Positions 1 to 9,174 are shown, numbered from the stretch's first letter. The stretch: 51,519 nucleotides of DNA from Clostridia bacterium (GCA_009929415.1 SAAM01000002.1:1-51519), one strand, 5' to 3'. Translations and numbers: made by a program. The notes: generated from the sequence alone by a model not told the origin.

Positions 1-68
1 TCGAACCCACACGCTTTTGAGGGCGGCGGATTTTGAGTCCGCTGCGTCTGCCATTCCGCCACATCGGC
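1..68 (-). tRNA. tRNA-Leu (anticodon CAA), 3' end outside the window
   Basis: Read on the minus strand, the sequence starts with acceptor GCCGATG at 68. It continues with a D arm, then the anticodon stem-loop GCGGA-CTCAAAA-TCCGC, which places CAA at positions 34-36 (decoding UUG leucine). A long class II variable arm follows, and then the start of the T arm (GTGGGTTCGA), where the window begins. The long variable arm agrees with leucine. The 3' half of the T arm and the acceptor 3' strand are missing only because of the window edge. Confidence 0.93.
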
Positions 69-74
69 GTGCTG

Positions 75-101
75 GAATATCTTGATAATACTTTGATATT
101 C
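75..101. repeat. 7-bp inverted repeat just upstream of tRNA-Leu
   Basis: GAATATC at 75-81 pairs with GATATTC at 95-101 across a 13-nt loop. It lies between the glutamine synthetase stop and the tRNA. No U-tract follows on the minus strand, so it is not a convincing terminator. It overlaps where a tRNA promoter would sit: a weak TTGTGT (104-109) and TATCAA (82-87) pair is 16 nt apart. The role is unknown. Confidence 0.35.
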
Positions 102-129
102 TAACACAACGTTTAATAAAAATCAAGCT

Positions 130-2043
130 TTAGAACAGATTTTTCTTGTATTTGCTGTAGATGCTCTTAAGTTCAGAAACTTTATCGTTCATTTCGAGCT
201 GAAGTTCTGAAATTCTCTCGAAGTCTTTATTGTCAATGGCCTCTTTTATCATAGTGAAAACAGATGTATTATCCACGCTGTCCTTCATCAATTCCCATCT
301 GAGTGAGTTTACCTTTGTCCAGTTCACTATATCAAGATCTGATATCTCGGTTTCATTGTGAACCTTCATGCAGTCTCTTACTACCTCCATGTTATCTTCA
401 ATGATTCTATAATTCAGTTGATTAAGCCATTTTTCCTCTACAAACATCCTGTATGAGTTCAGGATTGCATCCGTAAATATATCATCCTCTTTTAATACCT
501 GAAGCTTTTCAGGATAAAGTTCAAGAGATTTTATGTTGTCATATACAGTTCCTGGCGGAACTCCGAATCTCTCATTTCTTTCTTCCTGAGAGTAGTAATC
601 AAAAACATTTTCCTCACTTCTGTACTGTCTGTATTTTTCAAGATATATCCCATCTGCACCATAATCCTTTGAAAACTCCTCAACAAGCTCTTCAAGAGTC
701 ATTTTCATTCCCGCATTCACCAGTCCGTCCAGCATTGCCTGGTAGCATGCGGCAAGGATGAGATATACATTTGAGTGAGGATTTGGAGCTCTCAGCTCAA
801 ATCTCGTTGCCAGAGGAGATTCAATATCCTTAATGAGTCCTATGAGTATTGATCTGTTTCTGGAAGGGGTTTTGACTGATTTTCCAAGCGACGACACAAT
901 ACATATAGGCGCTTCAAAGTGAGGCTTTAGTCTGTTTAGCGAATCTATGCTGTTTGCAACAAACGGATTGATCACTTCATAATTTTTCAATATTCCCATG
1001 AGCGTAGAAATTGCAAAGCTGCTAGCATAGTTATTTTTGTGATCGGCATGAGTGAACAGGTTTACTCTTCTTCCTGAGTCGAGCTTTGCCGCTACTCCTA
1101 TATGAGTGTGTTTTCCGCTCCCAGCAACTCCTTCGATAGGCTTTGCTCTGAAAGTCACTTCAAGTTCGTATTTGTGAAAAATATCTTTAATGAGATGCCT
1201 TACTATTACTTCAATGTCTGCTGCATGCATTTCGGTACTGTATTTCCAGTCAATCTCCAATTGTTCCATTACATGATTCAGTTTTCCAGTCACATTTATT
1301 TTGGATTTTATGCCTCCCACTTCTTTGTGCCCCATTTCAGGCTCAAATCCGTAGTGCTCCATAATTTCAAGAGTTTTTTCAAGTGCGCTTCTTACGCTTC
1401 CATCCGTTCTTTTCCAGTATTGCTCCTTAAGCATCTGAGAAACTGAGAGTTTTTCTTCATCAGCTTTATCTTCGGGAGTTTTTACCCAGAACTCAAGTTC
1501 AGTTGCAGATGTCAGCACTATTTCTTCGATTTTTTCATCTGCTGTTATTCCAACTTCTTCCTTGAATCCAGGTTTTGAGTCAACATATCTTATAGCTTCC
1601 CGCTTAAATCTGTCAGCTGATTTCTTTAAAAGAGAGCGCGAACACACCATCTTATTGTCATGTATAAGAAACGATGGTATTATAAGAGTTCCGACAAATT
1701 TTCCGTTAAAATGCATATTGTTGTAATTATAGTCAACATACCAGTCTACATCCCTGTCAGGAAGTATTATTACCTTTGCGTTGTCAAGCGTCGCAATGCC
1801 ATGAAGGACAACACTTGAACCGTCAGTCTGAACTCCAAGCTTGAGCTGTTTGTCCATATCTTCCAGGAACAGGCTTACAGGAATTCTTTCATCAGTGCCA
1901 TTTCCACCAAAATCAACTCCAACATAGGATACAAATTGGATTTCCGGATGATTTTTCAATAATTCAGTAACAGTTTCAACTGTACGTCCTTTTTTTTCAA
2001 TCTTAAAAACAAGCTCACTTAAATTCACTTTTTCCAAATTCAT
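130..2043 (-). CDS. Glutamine synthetase-like protein, long clostridial form
   Basis: It is a GS catalytic-domain protein of about 637 residues, predicted to make glutamine from glutamate, ammonia and ATP in the cytosol. An N-terminal beta-grasp region (GVQTDGSSV) is followed by the catalytic barrel. Recognisable sites are TELEF (metal glutamates), HKEV, GSGKHTH, LKPHFEAP, and ELRAPNP followed by LAACYQAMLDG. The second metal glutamate of the usual GQxE motif seems to correspond to EQLEID, about 16 residues further on than in GSI, so an insertion lies between HKEV and it. The C-terminal 150 residues are helical and charged. I chose the ATG at 2043, which has AAAGGG just upstream; an in-frame start at 2079 would overlap the previous gene and has no ribosome site. 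The length fits neither classical GSI (about 445) nor GSIII (about 700). Substrate specificity is inferred, not shown. Confidence 0.8.
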   Translation of the reverse strand: MNLEKVNLSELVFKIEKKGRTVETVTELLKNHPEIQFVSYVGVDFGGNGTDERIPVSLFLEDMDKQLKLGVQTDGSSVVLHGIATLDNAKVIILPDRDVDWYVDYNYNNMHFNGKFVGTLIIPSFLIHDNKMVCSRSLLKKSADRFKREAIRYVDSKPGFKEEVGITADEKIEEIVLTSATELEFWVKTPEDKADEEKLSVSQMLKEQYWKRTDGSVRSALEKTLEIMEHYGFEPEMGHKEVGGIKSKINVTGKLNHVMEQLEIDWKYSTEMHAADIEVIVRHLIKDIFHKYELEVTFRAKPIEGVAGSGKHTHIGVAAKLDSGRRVNLFTHADHKNNYASSFAISTLMGILKNYEVINPFVANSIDSLNRLKPHFEAPICIVSSLGKSVKTPSRNRSILIGLIKDIESPLATRFELRAPNPHSNVYLILAACYQAMLDGLVNAGMKMTLEELVEEFSKDYGADGIYLEKYRQYRSEENVFDYYSQEERNERFGVPPGTVYDNIKSLELYPEKLQVLKEDDIFTDAILNSYRMFVEEKWLNQLNYRIIEDNMEVVRDCMKVHNETEISDLDIVNWTKVNSLRWELMKDSVDNTSVFTMIKEAIDNKDFERISELQLEMNDKVSELKSIYSKYKKNLF

Positions 2044-2072
2044 AAATAACCCTTTCCGAACTTTATCAGCAA

Positions 2073-3356
2073 CTAACAATGTTTTAAAATCTCACTAAGC
2101 GCAATCTGAGCACCAATTTTTGAATGCTCATATGTCAGGCCTCCTTGAAAATATACTGTAAACGGCTCCTTGATAGGTGCATCTGCACTCAGTTCAATTG
2201 ATGATCCCTGAATGAAAGCACCAGCTGCCATTATTACCTCAGAATCGTAGCCAGGCATAGCCCAGGGTTCTGGCGTGACAAACGAATCTACTGGCGCGGC
2301 TTTCTGTATTCCTCTGCAGAAGCTGATTATTTCTTCTTTGCTGTTTAGTCCAACAGATTGAATAATATCACTTCTCTGATCAGAAAATTTTGGGAAAGTG
2401 TCATATCCATAATTTTCAAACAGCTTTGCACAGAACACTGCACCTTTTTTTGCATTTGATACTATCATTGGCGCAAGAAACAATCCCTGAAGCAAGGTCC
2501 TGGTTGTTCCAAAAGTAAGCCCGCACTCTTTTCCTATACCTGGAGAAGTCATTCTGTCTGCAACTATATCGACAAGTTCTTTATTCCCGCATATATATCC
2601 ACCGGCAATTGCAAGGCCACCCCCTGGATTTTTAATCAGAGATCCTGCCATTATATCTGCACCCGCTTCAATCGGCTCTCTTGTTTCGATAAATTCACCA
2701 TAACAGTTGTCAACCATTACTATGATTTCAGAATCGATGTTTTTAACAAATTTAACCACCTTTTCGATATCATCTATAAGGATTGATTTTCTTCTGCTGT
2801 ATCCCTTTGATCTCTGAATATAGACCATTTTTCTTGAATTTGAGCTCTTAACTGCTTTTTCGATTTCAACATAATCAAAATCTCCGTTCTCAAGAAGATC
2901 TATCTGTGTATAAACTACTCCCTGGCTTATGAGTGAATGATAGGAATCTGATATCCCTATTACTTTGTCAAGGGTGTCATAAGGCTTTGAAGAAATCGAA
3001 ATAAGCTCAAACCCGCTCTTCAGTATGCCCTGAAGGCAAAGCGTCAGTGCATGCGTTCCGTTGACGATTGTCGGCCTTACTATCGAGTCCTCGGATTTGA
3101 ATATATTGGAAAAGATCTCTTCCGTTTTTTCTCTTCCGGAATCATTGTATCCATATCCAGTATTCCAGGCAAAATGAGTATCGCTTAATCTTGCTCTTCT
3201 CATCGCATCCAGGACTTTAAGGCTGTTGTATTCTCTAACTGTATCAATATCCAGAAACAGCGGCTGCAATTCTTCTTCAATTCTTCTGGTCTCTCTTATG
3301 ACATCACTTCTTATACCAAAACTATTTTGTAATAAATCCTCTAAAACGTTCTGCAT
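2073..3356 (-). CDS. Methionine gamma-lyase family PLP enzyme (aluminium-resistance-protein family)
   Basis: A 427-residue member of the PLP-dependent family annotated as methionine gamma-lyase-related or aluminium resistance protein (YnbB-like) in Firmicutes. The family fold is that of Cys/Met metabolism enzymes. Visible marks are VNGTHALTLCLQG near residue 100, VDNCYGEF near 217 (cofactor Asp region), and SLIKNPGGGLA near 240, whose Lys is the likely PLP Schiff-base residue. The start has a good site (GGAGGAG, spacing 2-6). The true substrate of this family is poorly known, and the aluminium label is historical. It lies 29 nt upstream of the glutamine synthetase-like gene, so the two are probably co-transcribed, with a possible promoter in the 108-nt gap before it. 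Confidence 0.87.
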   Translation of the reverse strand: MQNVLEDLLQNSFGIRSDVIRETRRIEEELQPLFLDIDTVREYNSLKVLDAMRRARLSDTHFAWNTGYGYNDSGREKTEEIFSNIFKSEDSIVRPTIVNGTHALTLCLQGILKSGFELISISSKPYDTLDKVIGISDSYHSLISQGVVYTQIDLLENGDFDYVEIEKAVKSSNSRKMVYIQRSKGYSRRKSILIDDIEKVVKFVKNIDSEIIVMVDNCYGEFIETREPIEAGADIMAGSLIKNPGGGLAIAGGYICGNKELVDIVADRMTSPGIGKECGLTFGTTRTLLQGLFLAPMIVSNAKKGAVFCAKLFENYGYDTFPKFSDQRSDIIQSVGLNSKEEIISFCRGIQKAAPVDSFVTPEPWAMPGYDSEVIMAAGAFIQGSSIELSADAPIKEPFTVYFQGGLTYEHSKIGAQIALSEILKHC

Positions 3357-3383
3357 TACTCCTCCGTAAATTTACCTTAAAAC

Positions 3384-3389
3384 ATTATA
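3384..3389 (-). promoter_or_regulatory. Candidate -10 box for the methionine gamma-lyase-like gene
   Basis: TATAAT on the minus strand lies 28 nt before the start codon. The best -35 at proper spacing (TTTAAT) is weak, so only the -10 is claimed. Confidence 0.4.
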
Positions 3390-3446
3390 CTACACATCCT
3401 GCAAGAATTAAATATATTTTTTAAAAATTTAGCATTCTATTTATAT

Positions 3447-3462
3447 TTCGACTTAAGTCGAA
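3447..3462. repeat. 16-bp perfect palindrome after the M18 aminopeptidase stop
   Basis: TTCGACTTAAGTCGAA is self-complementary and begins 2 nt after the stop codon of the aminopeptidase gene. The sequence that follows on the minus strand (ATATAAATAG) is AT-rich but not a U-tract. It could be a weak terminator or a protein binding site for the downstream promoter. Confidence 0.5.
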
Positions 3463-3464
3463 CA

Positions 3465-4739
3465 TTACAAAGAATAAAAATGTCTGAACAGCTTTATAAG
3501 ATCGATATGATCTTTTGTTCCTGCAAGCTCTCTTATTGAGTGCATTGACAGCATAGGATTTCCTATATCTACCGAATCTATGGGAAGATGCGTCAGTGAA
3601 ATAGGCCCTATTGTCGATCCACCTGGCTGATCTGAACGATTTACAAAAATCTGATACTCAAGTCCGAGATCTTTGCATAAAGATATAACAGTTCCAGTGC
3701 TTTTTGAGTCTGATGTGTATTTTTTGTTTGCACTCTGTTTTATGGTCAGTCCACTGTTCATCTTCGGTTTATTGGTTGGATCGCTCTTGTCGCTGAAATT
3801 CGGATGAACAGCATGTGCCATGTCTGCTGATATCATGAATGATTTTTCTATTGCCTGCAGGAAATCTTCTCTTCCTCTTCCGAATGAAAGAAGTATTCTT
3901 TCTGCTATATTGCTCAGTATATCTGAATCCGCACCATTTTGAGCAGAGCTTCCGATTTCTTCGCCGTCAAATCCAGCCACGAGTTTTATTCCTCTGCCTT
4001 CACGGCTTTCTACAAGCGCTCTTAAAGATGCATGGAGCATGGCTATGTTATCTATTTTCTTTGATGAAATCATTTCTTTGTCTATTCCTACAAAACCTGC
4101 CTTTTGAGTGTCGTAGAGGTTAAGGTCATATGACAGTATGCTGTCTTTTTCGATCTGAAGATGCCTTGAAATCTCATTGAGAAGAATGTCTCTGTCGATT
4201 TCTCCTCCTTTTATCCCAAATACCGGAATCATATGCGCCTGCCTGTCAATTTTAAATCCATTATTTACTTCACGGTTCATGTGAATTGCAAGATTTGGTA
4301 TGATGCATATGTCCTCTTCAAAATCTACCAGCCTCATTTCCGGCTCCATTGGATCTTCACTTTTCAGGTGCACACAGCCTGCCATAGACAATGGCCTGTC
4401 AAACCATGTGTTAAGGATTGGTCCGCCGTATATCTCGGTGTTAAGCTTTATATAGTCATCCTGTTTAATCACTGCATTGCTCTTTATAGATATCGAAGGC
4501 GAATCCGTATGAGATCCAATTATTTTGAAGCCATCATCAAGAGAATCTATTCTGAAGGCAAATATCGAACCTTTTTTGCAAAAGAAGTATTTTCCACCAA
4601 TCTTCAGACTCAGTTTTTTACCTACATCTATTTCTTCAAAAGAATTCTCAATTAGATATTTTCTTGCATAGTCTGCAACATGGTATATAGATCTTGCATT
4701 GTCAAGAAATTTAAACAAATCTCTGATTTCACTTTTCAT
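3465..4739 (-). CDS. apeB: M18 family aminopeptidase
   Basis: A cytosolic di-zinc aminopeptidase of the M18 family (424 residues), which trims N-terminal residues from peptides. The family signatures are visible in order: SHTDSP near residue 77 (first zinc histidine), a NxxxH segment after PNLAIHMNRE, FDGEEIGS near 255 (catalytic and metal glutamates), SADMAHAVHPN near 305, and a C-terminal SMHSIRE containing the last zinc histidine. I chose ATG at 4739 because AAAGGAGC sits 6-7 nt upstream; the in-frame TTG two codons earlier lies almost on the ribosome site. The gene is 18 nt downstream of pcrA and likely in its transcript. Confidence 0.92.
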   Translation of the reverse strand: MKSEIRDLFKFLDNARSIYHVADYARKYLIENSFEEIDVGKKLSLKIGGKYFFCKKGSIFAFRIDSLDDGFKIIGSHTDSPSISIKSNAVIKQDDYIKLNTEIYGGPILNTWFDRPLSMAGCVHLKSEDPMEPEMRLVDFEEDICIIPNLAIHMNREVNNGFKIDRQAHMIPVFGIKGGEIDRDILLNEISRHLQIEKDSILSYDLNLYDTQKAGFVGIDKEMISSKKIDNIAMLHASLRALVESREGRGIKLVAGFDGEEIGSSAQNGADSDILSNIAERILLSFGRGREDFLQAIEKSFMISADMAHAVHPNFSDKSDPTNKPKMNSGLTIKQSANKKYTSDSKSTGTVISLCKDLGLEYQIFVNRSDQPGGSTIGPISLTHLPIDSVDIGNPMLSMHSIRELAGTKDHIDLIKLFRHFYSL

Positions 4740-4757
4740 ATCCAAGCTCCTTTGTCG

Positions 4758-6938
4758 TCAATCAATTTTTTTAAGCTTTGCAAAATTTGCATCAATTTTT
4801 TTTAATCCTGCTCCTTCAAAAACTATTGTATATATTCCGTTATTTTTAGCTACTATTTTCCCATTGCCAAAAACAGGATGTTTTACCTTTGCTGCAATAT
4901 CAAATTCCTCAGAAGGTTCTTCTGTGGGCTTTAGTGTTTCAGCTTTTTCAAGTCTGTATTTTTCCTTATATTTATTATAAAGAGAATATCCTTCAAACTC
5001 TCTGTTTTTAGGCATTTCAAGTTTTCCATTAAGCAGTTTCTGCGGTATGTCTTCAAGAAATCTTGAGGCTCTCTGATTTGTTGTTTTTCCAAATATAGTC
5101 CGCTCTGTCGCATAGGTAAGATAAAGCAGCTCTTCAGCTCTCGTCATTCCCACATAGCATAGCCTTCTTTCTTCCTCAAGCTGTGTCTCATTTATGAGGG
5201 ATCTGCTTATTGGAAACACGCCTTCCTCCATACCTACCATGAATACGACTGGGAATTCGAGCCCTTTTGCACTGTGTATGGTCATCAGAGTGACCGTGTT
5301 TTCGTCGTCGTCCATGGAATCAATATCGGTACTCAGGGATATTTCTGTAAGAAAATCTTCGAGCTTCTTTTCTGGATTGTTGTTCCCATACTCCTGCGCC
5401 ACAGCTATGAGCTCCTGAATGTTTTCAAATCGAGTCTGATATTCTATGTCTCCCTCATTTTCAAGCTCTGAGAGATAGTTTGTATTTTCAATTACTTTTT
5501 TTATAAGATCTGATATGTTTATGACTTCGGTCATGCTTCTGAAAGAGCTTATAAGAATTACAAAATTACGTACTGTGTTTTTCAGTTTTGAAGAAAACTC
5601 GACATTTTCAAGGTCTATCATCGCACTGTATATTGACTCTCCAGTAATTCCTGCCTTATCTTCGAGTTTTTCGACAGTCCTTGCCCCGATGCCTCTCTTT
5701 GGTACATTTATTATTCTTTTAAGAGCTATATTGTCAGATGGATTGCTAATCAGTTTAAGATAAGCAAGTATGTCTTTTATTTCTTTTCTGTCGTAGAATT
5801 TCAATCCACCATATATGTTATAAGGAAGATTCTTCTTAAGCAGGTTTTCTTCTATGAGCCTTGACTGTACGTTAGTTCTGTAAAGAATTGCAATATCGCT
5901 GAAATTATACTTATTCAGCGCACTGAGCCTGTTGATTTCCTGTGTGACATAAACAGCTTCATCTTTATCGCTGTAATTTTTCTTTATCTCTATCTTCACA
6001 TCACTGCTTTTATCGGTCCAAAGTTTTTTGTTCTTACGTCCAGTATTTTTTGCAATTACTGCGTTTGCAGCATCAAGTATAGTCTCAGTAGATCTGTAGT
6101 TTCTTTCAAGCTTTATTATCTGAGCATCACTGTAATCCTTTTCAAATTCCAGTATATTTCTTATATCTGCGCCCCTCCAGCCATATATTGACTGGTCATC
6201 GTCTCCTACGACACAGAGGTTTCTGTGTTTCTGAGCCAGAAGATTTATCAATATATACTGAGCATGGTTTGAATCCTGATACTCGTCTACAAGGATATGC
6301 CTGAACTTGTTCTGATAGTAATCCAGAACTTCCTTGTTCTCCTTTAAAAGCTTAATCGTAAGTACTATTATGTCATCAAAATCAACCGCATTGTTTTTTT
6401 TGAGTTTTTTCTGGTAAAGGCCATAGACCTTGGATGCAAACCTTGTTTTTAAATCAACGGCATACTTTTCTTCGTACTTGTCAGGAGTTATAAGCTCATC
6501 CTTTGCATTTGAAATAACTGATGAAAAGTACGAGGGCTTCATAGTGTCTGAAATAACATTCGCTTCCTTCATGCATTCTTTTATAAGGGTGGCCTGATCA
6601 TAGCTGTCGTAAATAACAAAATTGCTGCTGTAGCCAATCTTCTCTATGTCCCTTCTGAGTATTCTAAGGCACATCGAGTGGAAAGTTCCAATCCACATGT
6701 TATTTACATTGCCGCTCAATATTCCTTCAAGTCGGGTCTTCATTTCCTTAGCAGCTTTGTTCGTGAATGTAAGTGCGAGTATCTCGCCTGGAAATATGCC
6801 ATTATCAATGAGATTGGCAATCCTGTATGTGATAACTCTGGTTTTTCCCGAACCTGCACCCGCAAGAATCTGTAAAGGGCCATTAAGCGTTTCTACAGCT
6901 TTACGCTGTTCTTCGTTTAATAAGTTTAAATCCATCAT
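4758..6938 (-). CDS. pcrA: UvrD/PcrA-type ATP-dependent DNA helicase
   Basis: An SF1A helicase of 726 residues that unwinds DNA 3' to 5' in repair and replication-fork clearance. Motifs in order: Q motif LNEEQRKAVE, Walker A GAGSGKT at about 27-33, GTFHSMCLRILR, DEYQDSN near 217 (Walker B), GDDDQSIYGWRGA, ERNYRST, then C-terminal TIHSAKGLEFPVVF and EEERRLCYVGMTRA. The C-terminal KHPVFGNGKI...FEGAGLKK segment resembles the Tudor-like domain by which PcrA binds RNA polymerase. Two ATGs (6938 and 6935) follow AGGAGG closely. The second has the better spacing, so the protein may be one residue shorter. Confidence 0.93.
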   Translation of the reverse strand: MMDLNLLNEEQRKAVETLNGPLQILAGAGSGKTRVITYRIANLIDNGIFPGEILALTFTNKAAKEMKTRLEGILSGNVNNMWIGTFHSMCLRILRRDIEKIGYSSNFVIYDSYDQATLIKECMKEANVISDTMKPSYFSSVISNAKDELITPDKYEEKYAVDLKTRFASKVYGLYQKKLKKNNAVDFDDIIVLTIKLLKENKEVLDYYQNKFRHILVDEYQDSNHAQYILINLLAQKHRNLCVVGDDDQSIYGWRGADIRNILEFEKDYSDAQIIKLERNYRSTETILDAANAVIAKNTGRKNKKLWTDKSSDVKIEIKKNYSDKDEAVYVTQEINRLSALNKYNFSDIAILYRTNVQSRLIEENLLKKNLPYNIYGGLKFYDRKEIKDILAYLKLISNPSDNIALKRIINVPKRGIGARTVEKLEDKAGITGESIYSAMIDLENVEFSSKLKNTVRNFVILISSFRSMTEVINISDLIKKVIENTNYLSELENEGDIEYQTRFENIQELIAVAQEYGNNNPEKKLEDFLTEISLSTDIDSMDDDENTVTLMTIHSAKGLEFPVVFMVGMEEGVFPISRSLINETQLEEERRLCYVGMTRAEELLYLTYATERTIFGKTTNQRASRFLEDIPQKLLNGKLEMPKNREFEGYSLYNKYKEKYRLEKAETLKPTEEPSEEFDIAAKVKHPVFGNGKIVAKNNGIYTIVFEGAGLKKIDANFAKLKKID

Positions 6939-6950
6939 GCCTCCTGTATA

Positions 6951-6972
6951 GAAAAAGGGACCTTTAGTCCCT
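6951..6972 (-). terminator. Short intrinsic terminator between the nitroreductase gene and pcrA
   Basis: On the minus strand AGGGAC-TAAAG-GTCCCT is followed by TTTTTC. The 6-bp stem is short, so termination is likely partial, and pcrA may be read through or use a promoter of its own. Confidence 0.55.
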
Positions 6973-6977
6973 GTGAT

Positions 6978-7784
6978 TTAAAAATAGAATTTAAGTTTTA
7001 TTTCCTGATTTTCAGGTGCCTTAATCTGATCTGCTTCATTGCATGCCATCATGTTCACGCTGATTCCTTTTGCTTCTCCTGCTTTCATGAAATAGAATGC
7101 AATTATTCCCGCTTCCAGATCAAGGTCGCTTCCAGAAGACTTTTCCATAAGAAGGTACACATCTTTTTCAGTGACTACAAAGCTCCAAGGCTGCTTATTT
7201 CCCCATGAAGGTGCAAATTTTGCAAGATAGAAAACTTCCTCAAGTCCCATCTGAGATAATTTTTCCCATGTTATAACGTTTCCAAATGTGCTGTCATATA
7301 CGAATTCTACAGGGCCTTTTCTTTCAGCTTTCTTATCTGTATTCTTCTTGAACACTCCGCCATACTCATATCCGAGGCCTATACATGCGACAAGAGTCTT
7401 TTCAGGGCTTATGCTGAATATATCGCTGTAATTAACGCCTTCCGTCGCACTTATCCAGCAACTTGAGAGTTCATTATCATAAAGTCTGAATCTCATCCAC
7501 TCTGCCATGTATCCGCATTTAAGCTTTGTATTCTCATCATTTTTCCCAAAAAGAAGTATATACTTTGGTGCCTTGATGAGCTTTCCAAAATATCCTATTT
7601 TGCCGTCATAGTCATTGAAGAATTTTTCACCGTCTTCTACAATAGAAAGACTTATTTCACTGTCATTTATGCTTCCAGCCTTCTCTGCCTCTTTTATAAT
7701 TAAAGATAAAAGATTTGAATCTACAGCCTGCTTTTTGAATTCTCTTACGGATTTGATTTCTGTCATTATTTTTTCGTAATTCAT
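6978..7784 (-). CDS. Nitroreductase family protein (TM1586-type)
   Basis: A 268-residue protein resembling the putative TM nitroreductase family. These are single-chain proteins in which two nitroreductase-like halves form one FMN site. The N-terminal SVREFKKQAV and the central APSWGNKQPWSFVV segments match the FMN-contact regions (S-x-R and the R/NxQPW motif) of the two halves. The likely role is FMN-dependent reduction with NAD(P)H; the substrate is unknown. It begins with a GGAGG site and lies 86 nt after the HPr gene. A second, truncated member of the same family is at the right edge of the window. Confidence 0.8.
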   Translation of the reverse strand: MNYEKIMTEIKSVREFKKQAVDSNLLSLIIKEAEKAGSINDSEISLSIVEDGEKFFNDYDGKIGYFGKLIKAPKYILLFGKNDENTKLKCGYMAEWMRFRLYDNELSSCWISATEGVNYSDIFSISPEKTLVACIGLGYEYGGVFKKNTDKKAERKGPVEFVYDSTFGNVITWEKLSQMGLEEVFYLAKFAPSWGNKQPWSFVVTEKDVYLLMEKSSGSDLDLEAGIIAFYFMKAGEAKGISVNMMACNEADQIKAPENQEIKLKFYF

Positions 7785-7870
7785 AATTATTCCTCCCTGA
7801 ATATTATTATATAATTTTGATACATCTTAACCGTCATCCCGTAAATCCGACTTATAAATCTGATAAAAGC

Positions 7871-8128
7871 CTAAAAATCATTCTCGATGAATTTTACAAG
7901 TTCATTTACTACCTTATCTTCATCAGGTCCCATTGCATAAATAGCAATTTCACTTTCCTTAGGTATTGCAGCCGCAAGAAGCCCCACAACACTTTTTGCA
8001 TTTATTGGTCTACCCATATATTCAAGAAAAACAGTAGATTTATAATTTGCAGCAATTTTTACAAATTCAGATACTGATCTTGCATGAAGTCCAATCTCAT
8101 TTACAATTTTTGTTTCTATTCTGTACAT
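7871..8128 (-). CDS. HPr family phosphocarrier protein
   Basis: An 85-residue HPr-fold protein. The phosphotransferase histidine is H15 in GLHARS, followed by R17. The regulatory serine is S46 in NAKSVVG, the site for HPr kinase in Firmicutes. Proline 18, nearly constant in PTS HPr (HARP), is serine here. That could indicate a specialised HPr-like protein (Crh-type or other) rather than the general PTS carrier. However, both phosphorylation sites are present, unlike Crh, which lacks H15. It sits between asnA and a nitroreductase gene, with no enzyme I or PTS permease nearby. Confidence 0.88.
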   Translation of the reverse strand: MYRIETKIVNEIGLHARSVSEFVKIAANYKSTVFLEYMGRPINAKSVVGLLAAAIPKESEIAIYAMGPDEDKVVNELVKFIENDF

Positions 8129-8144
8129 GTTTGCCCCTTGACCT

Positions 8145-9158
8145 TTACAGTAATTTTATTCCATTTTCTTCACATCTGATTATCATTTCCTCGTCCCATA
8201 CCGAAGCCTGCACTTCACCTATATGCGCCTTTTGAAGGAAAAACATGCAGATCCTGGATTGTCCTATTCCACCACCTATAGTGAAAGGCACTGTACCTTC
8301 AATTATACTCTTTTGAAACTCAAATTCAAGTTTATTTTCCTGATTCCTTATTTTACATTGCTCAATAAGTGCTTCTGAATCAACTCTTATACCCATAGAT
8401 GAAAGCTCAAGTGCTATGTCGAGCACAGGATAATAGAATATGATGTCTCCATTCAGATTCCAGTCGTCATAGTCTGCAGCTCTTCCATCGTGCATTTCGC
8501 CATTCGAAAGCATGCATCCTATCTGCATTATGAAAACCGCTTTATGCTCTTTTGCGATTTCATATTCTCTTTCTTTTGCCGTCTTATTCGGATACATCTC
8601 CAGGAGCTCCTGTGATGTTATGAAATAAATCTCGTCAGGAAGTTCTGTCTTTATCTGTGGGAATTCATAATTCATCTGGTGAGCTGTAATTTTGAATACC
8701 TCATAAATATCATGGACAATCGACTTTAATGTATCCAGATTTCTATCATCTTCATTTATTACCTTCTCCCAGTCCCACTGGTCAACATAGATAGAGTGAA
8801 TATTGTCAAGTTCCTCATCACGTCTTATAGCGTTCATATCTGTATACAAACCAGTTCCTGGCTTGAATCCATATTTCGAAAGTGCCATTCTCTTCCATTT
8901 TGCAAGAGACTGAACAATTTCAACATCATGTCCTGTTTCAAGCATGTCAAATCCTACAGGTCTTTCAATCCCATTAAGGTCATCATTAAGGCCAGTTGAT
9001 TTCTTAACAAAGAGAGGAGCTGATACCCTTGTGAGATTCAGCTTCTTCGCCAGCTCTTTTTCGAATTTATCCTTCAGGGTCTTTATCGCTATTTCGGTTT
9101 CCATAATGTCCAGTTTGCTTTCATAGCCTTCTGGTATTATCAATTTTTCAACTCCCAT
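8145..9158 (-). CDS. asnA: Aspartate-ammonia ligase (asparagine synthetase A)
   Basis: A 337-residue class II synthetase-like enzyme that makes asparagine from aspartate, ammonia and ATP. The sequence is full length and typical. It shows RVSAPLFV near the N-terminus, DMNAIRRDEELDNIHSIYVDQWDWE near residues 108-132 (ammonia/ATP site), MHDGRAADYDDW near 222, and the C-terminal motif 3-like GGGIGQSRICMF. Family knowledge: AsnA uses free ammonia, unlike glutamine-dependent AsnB. It starts 17 nt after RNase G, with a GGAGAAC site, and precedes the HPr gene by 16 nt, so the three probably share a transcript. Confidence 0.95.
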   Translation of the reverse strand: MGVEKLIIPEGYESKLDIMETEIAIKTLKDKFEKELAKKLNLTRVSAPLFVKKSTGLNDDLNGIERPVGFDMLETGHDVEIVQSLAKWKRMALSKYGFKPGTGLYTDMNAIRRDEELDNIHSIYVDQWDWEKVINEDDRNLDTLKSIVHDIYEVFKITAHQMNYEFPQIKTELPDEIYFITSQELLEMYPNKTAKEREYEIAKEHKAVFIMQIGCMLSNGEMHDGRAADYDDWNLNGDIIFYYPVLDIALELSSMGIRVDSEALIEQCKIRNQENKLEFEFQKSIIEGTVPFTIGGGIGQSRICMFFLQKAHIGEVQASVWDEEMIIRCEENGIKLL

Positions 9159-9174
9159 TTTTGTTCTCCTTAGA

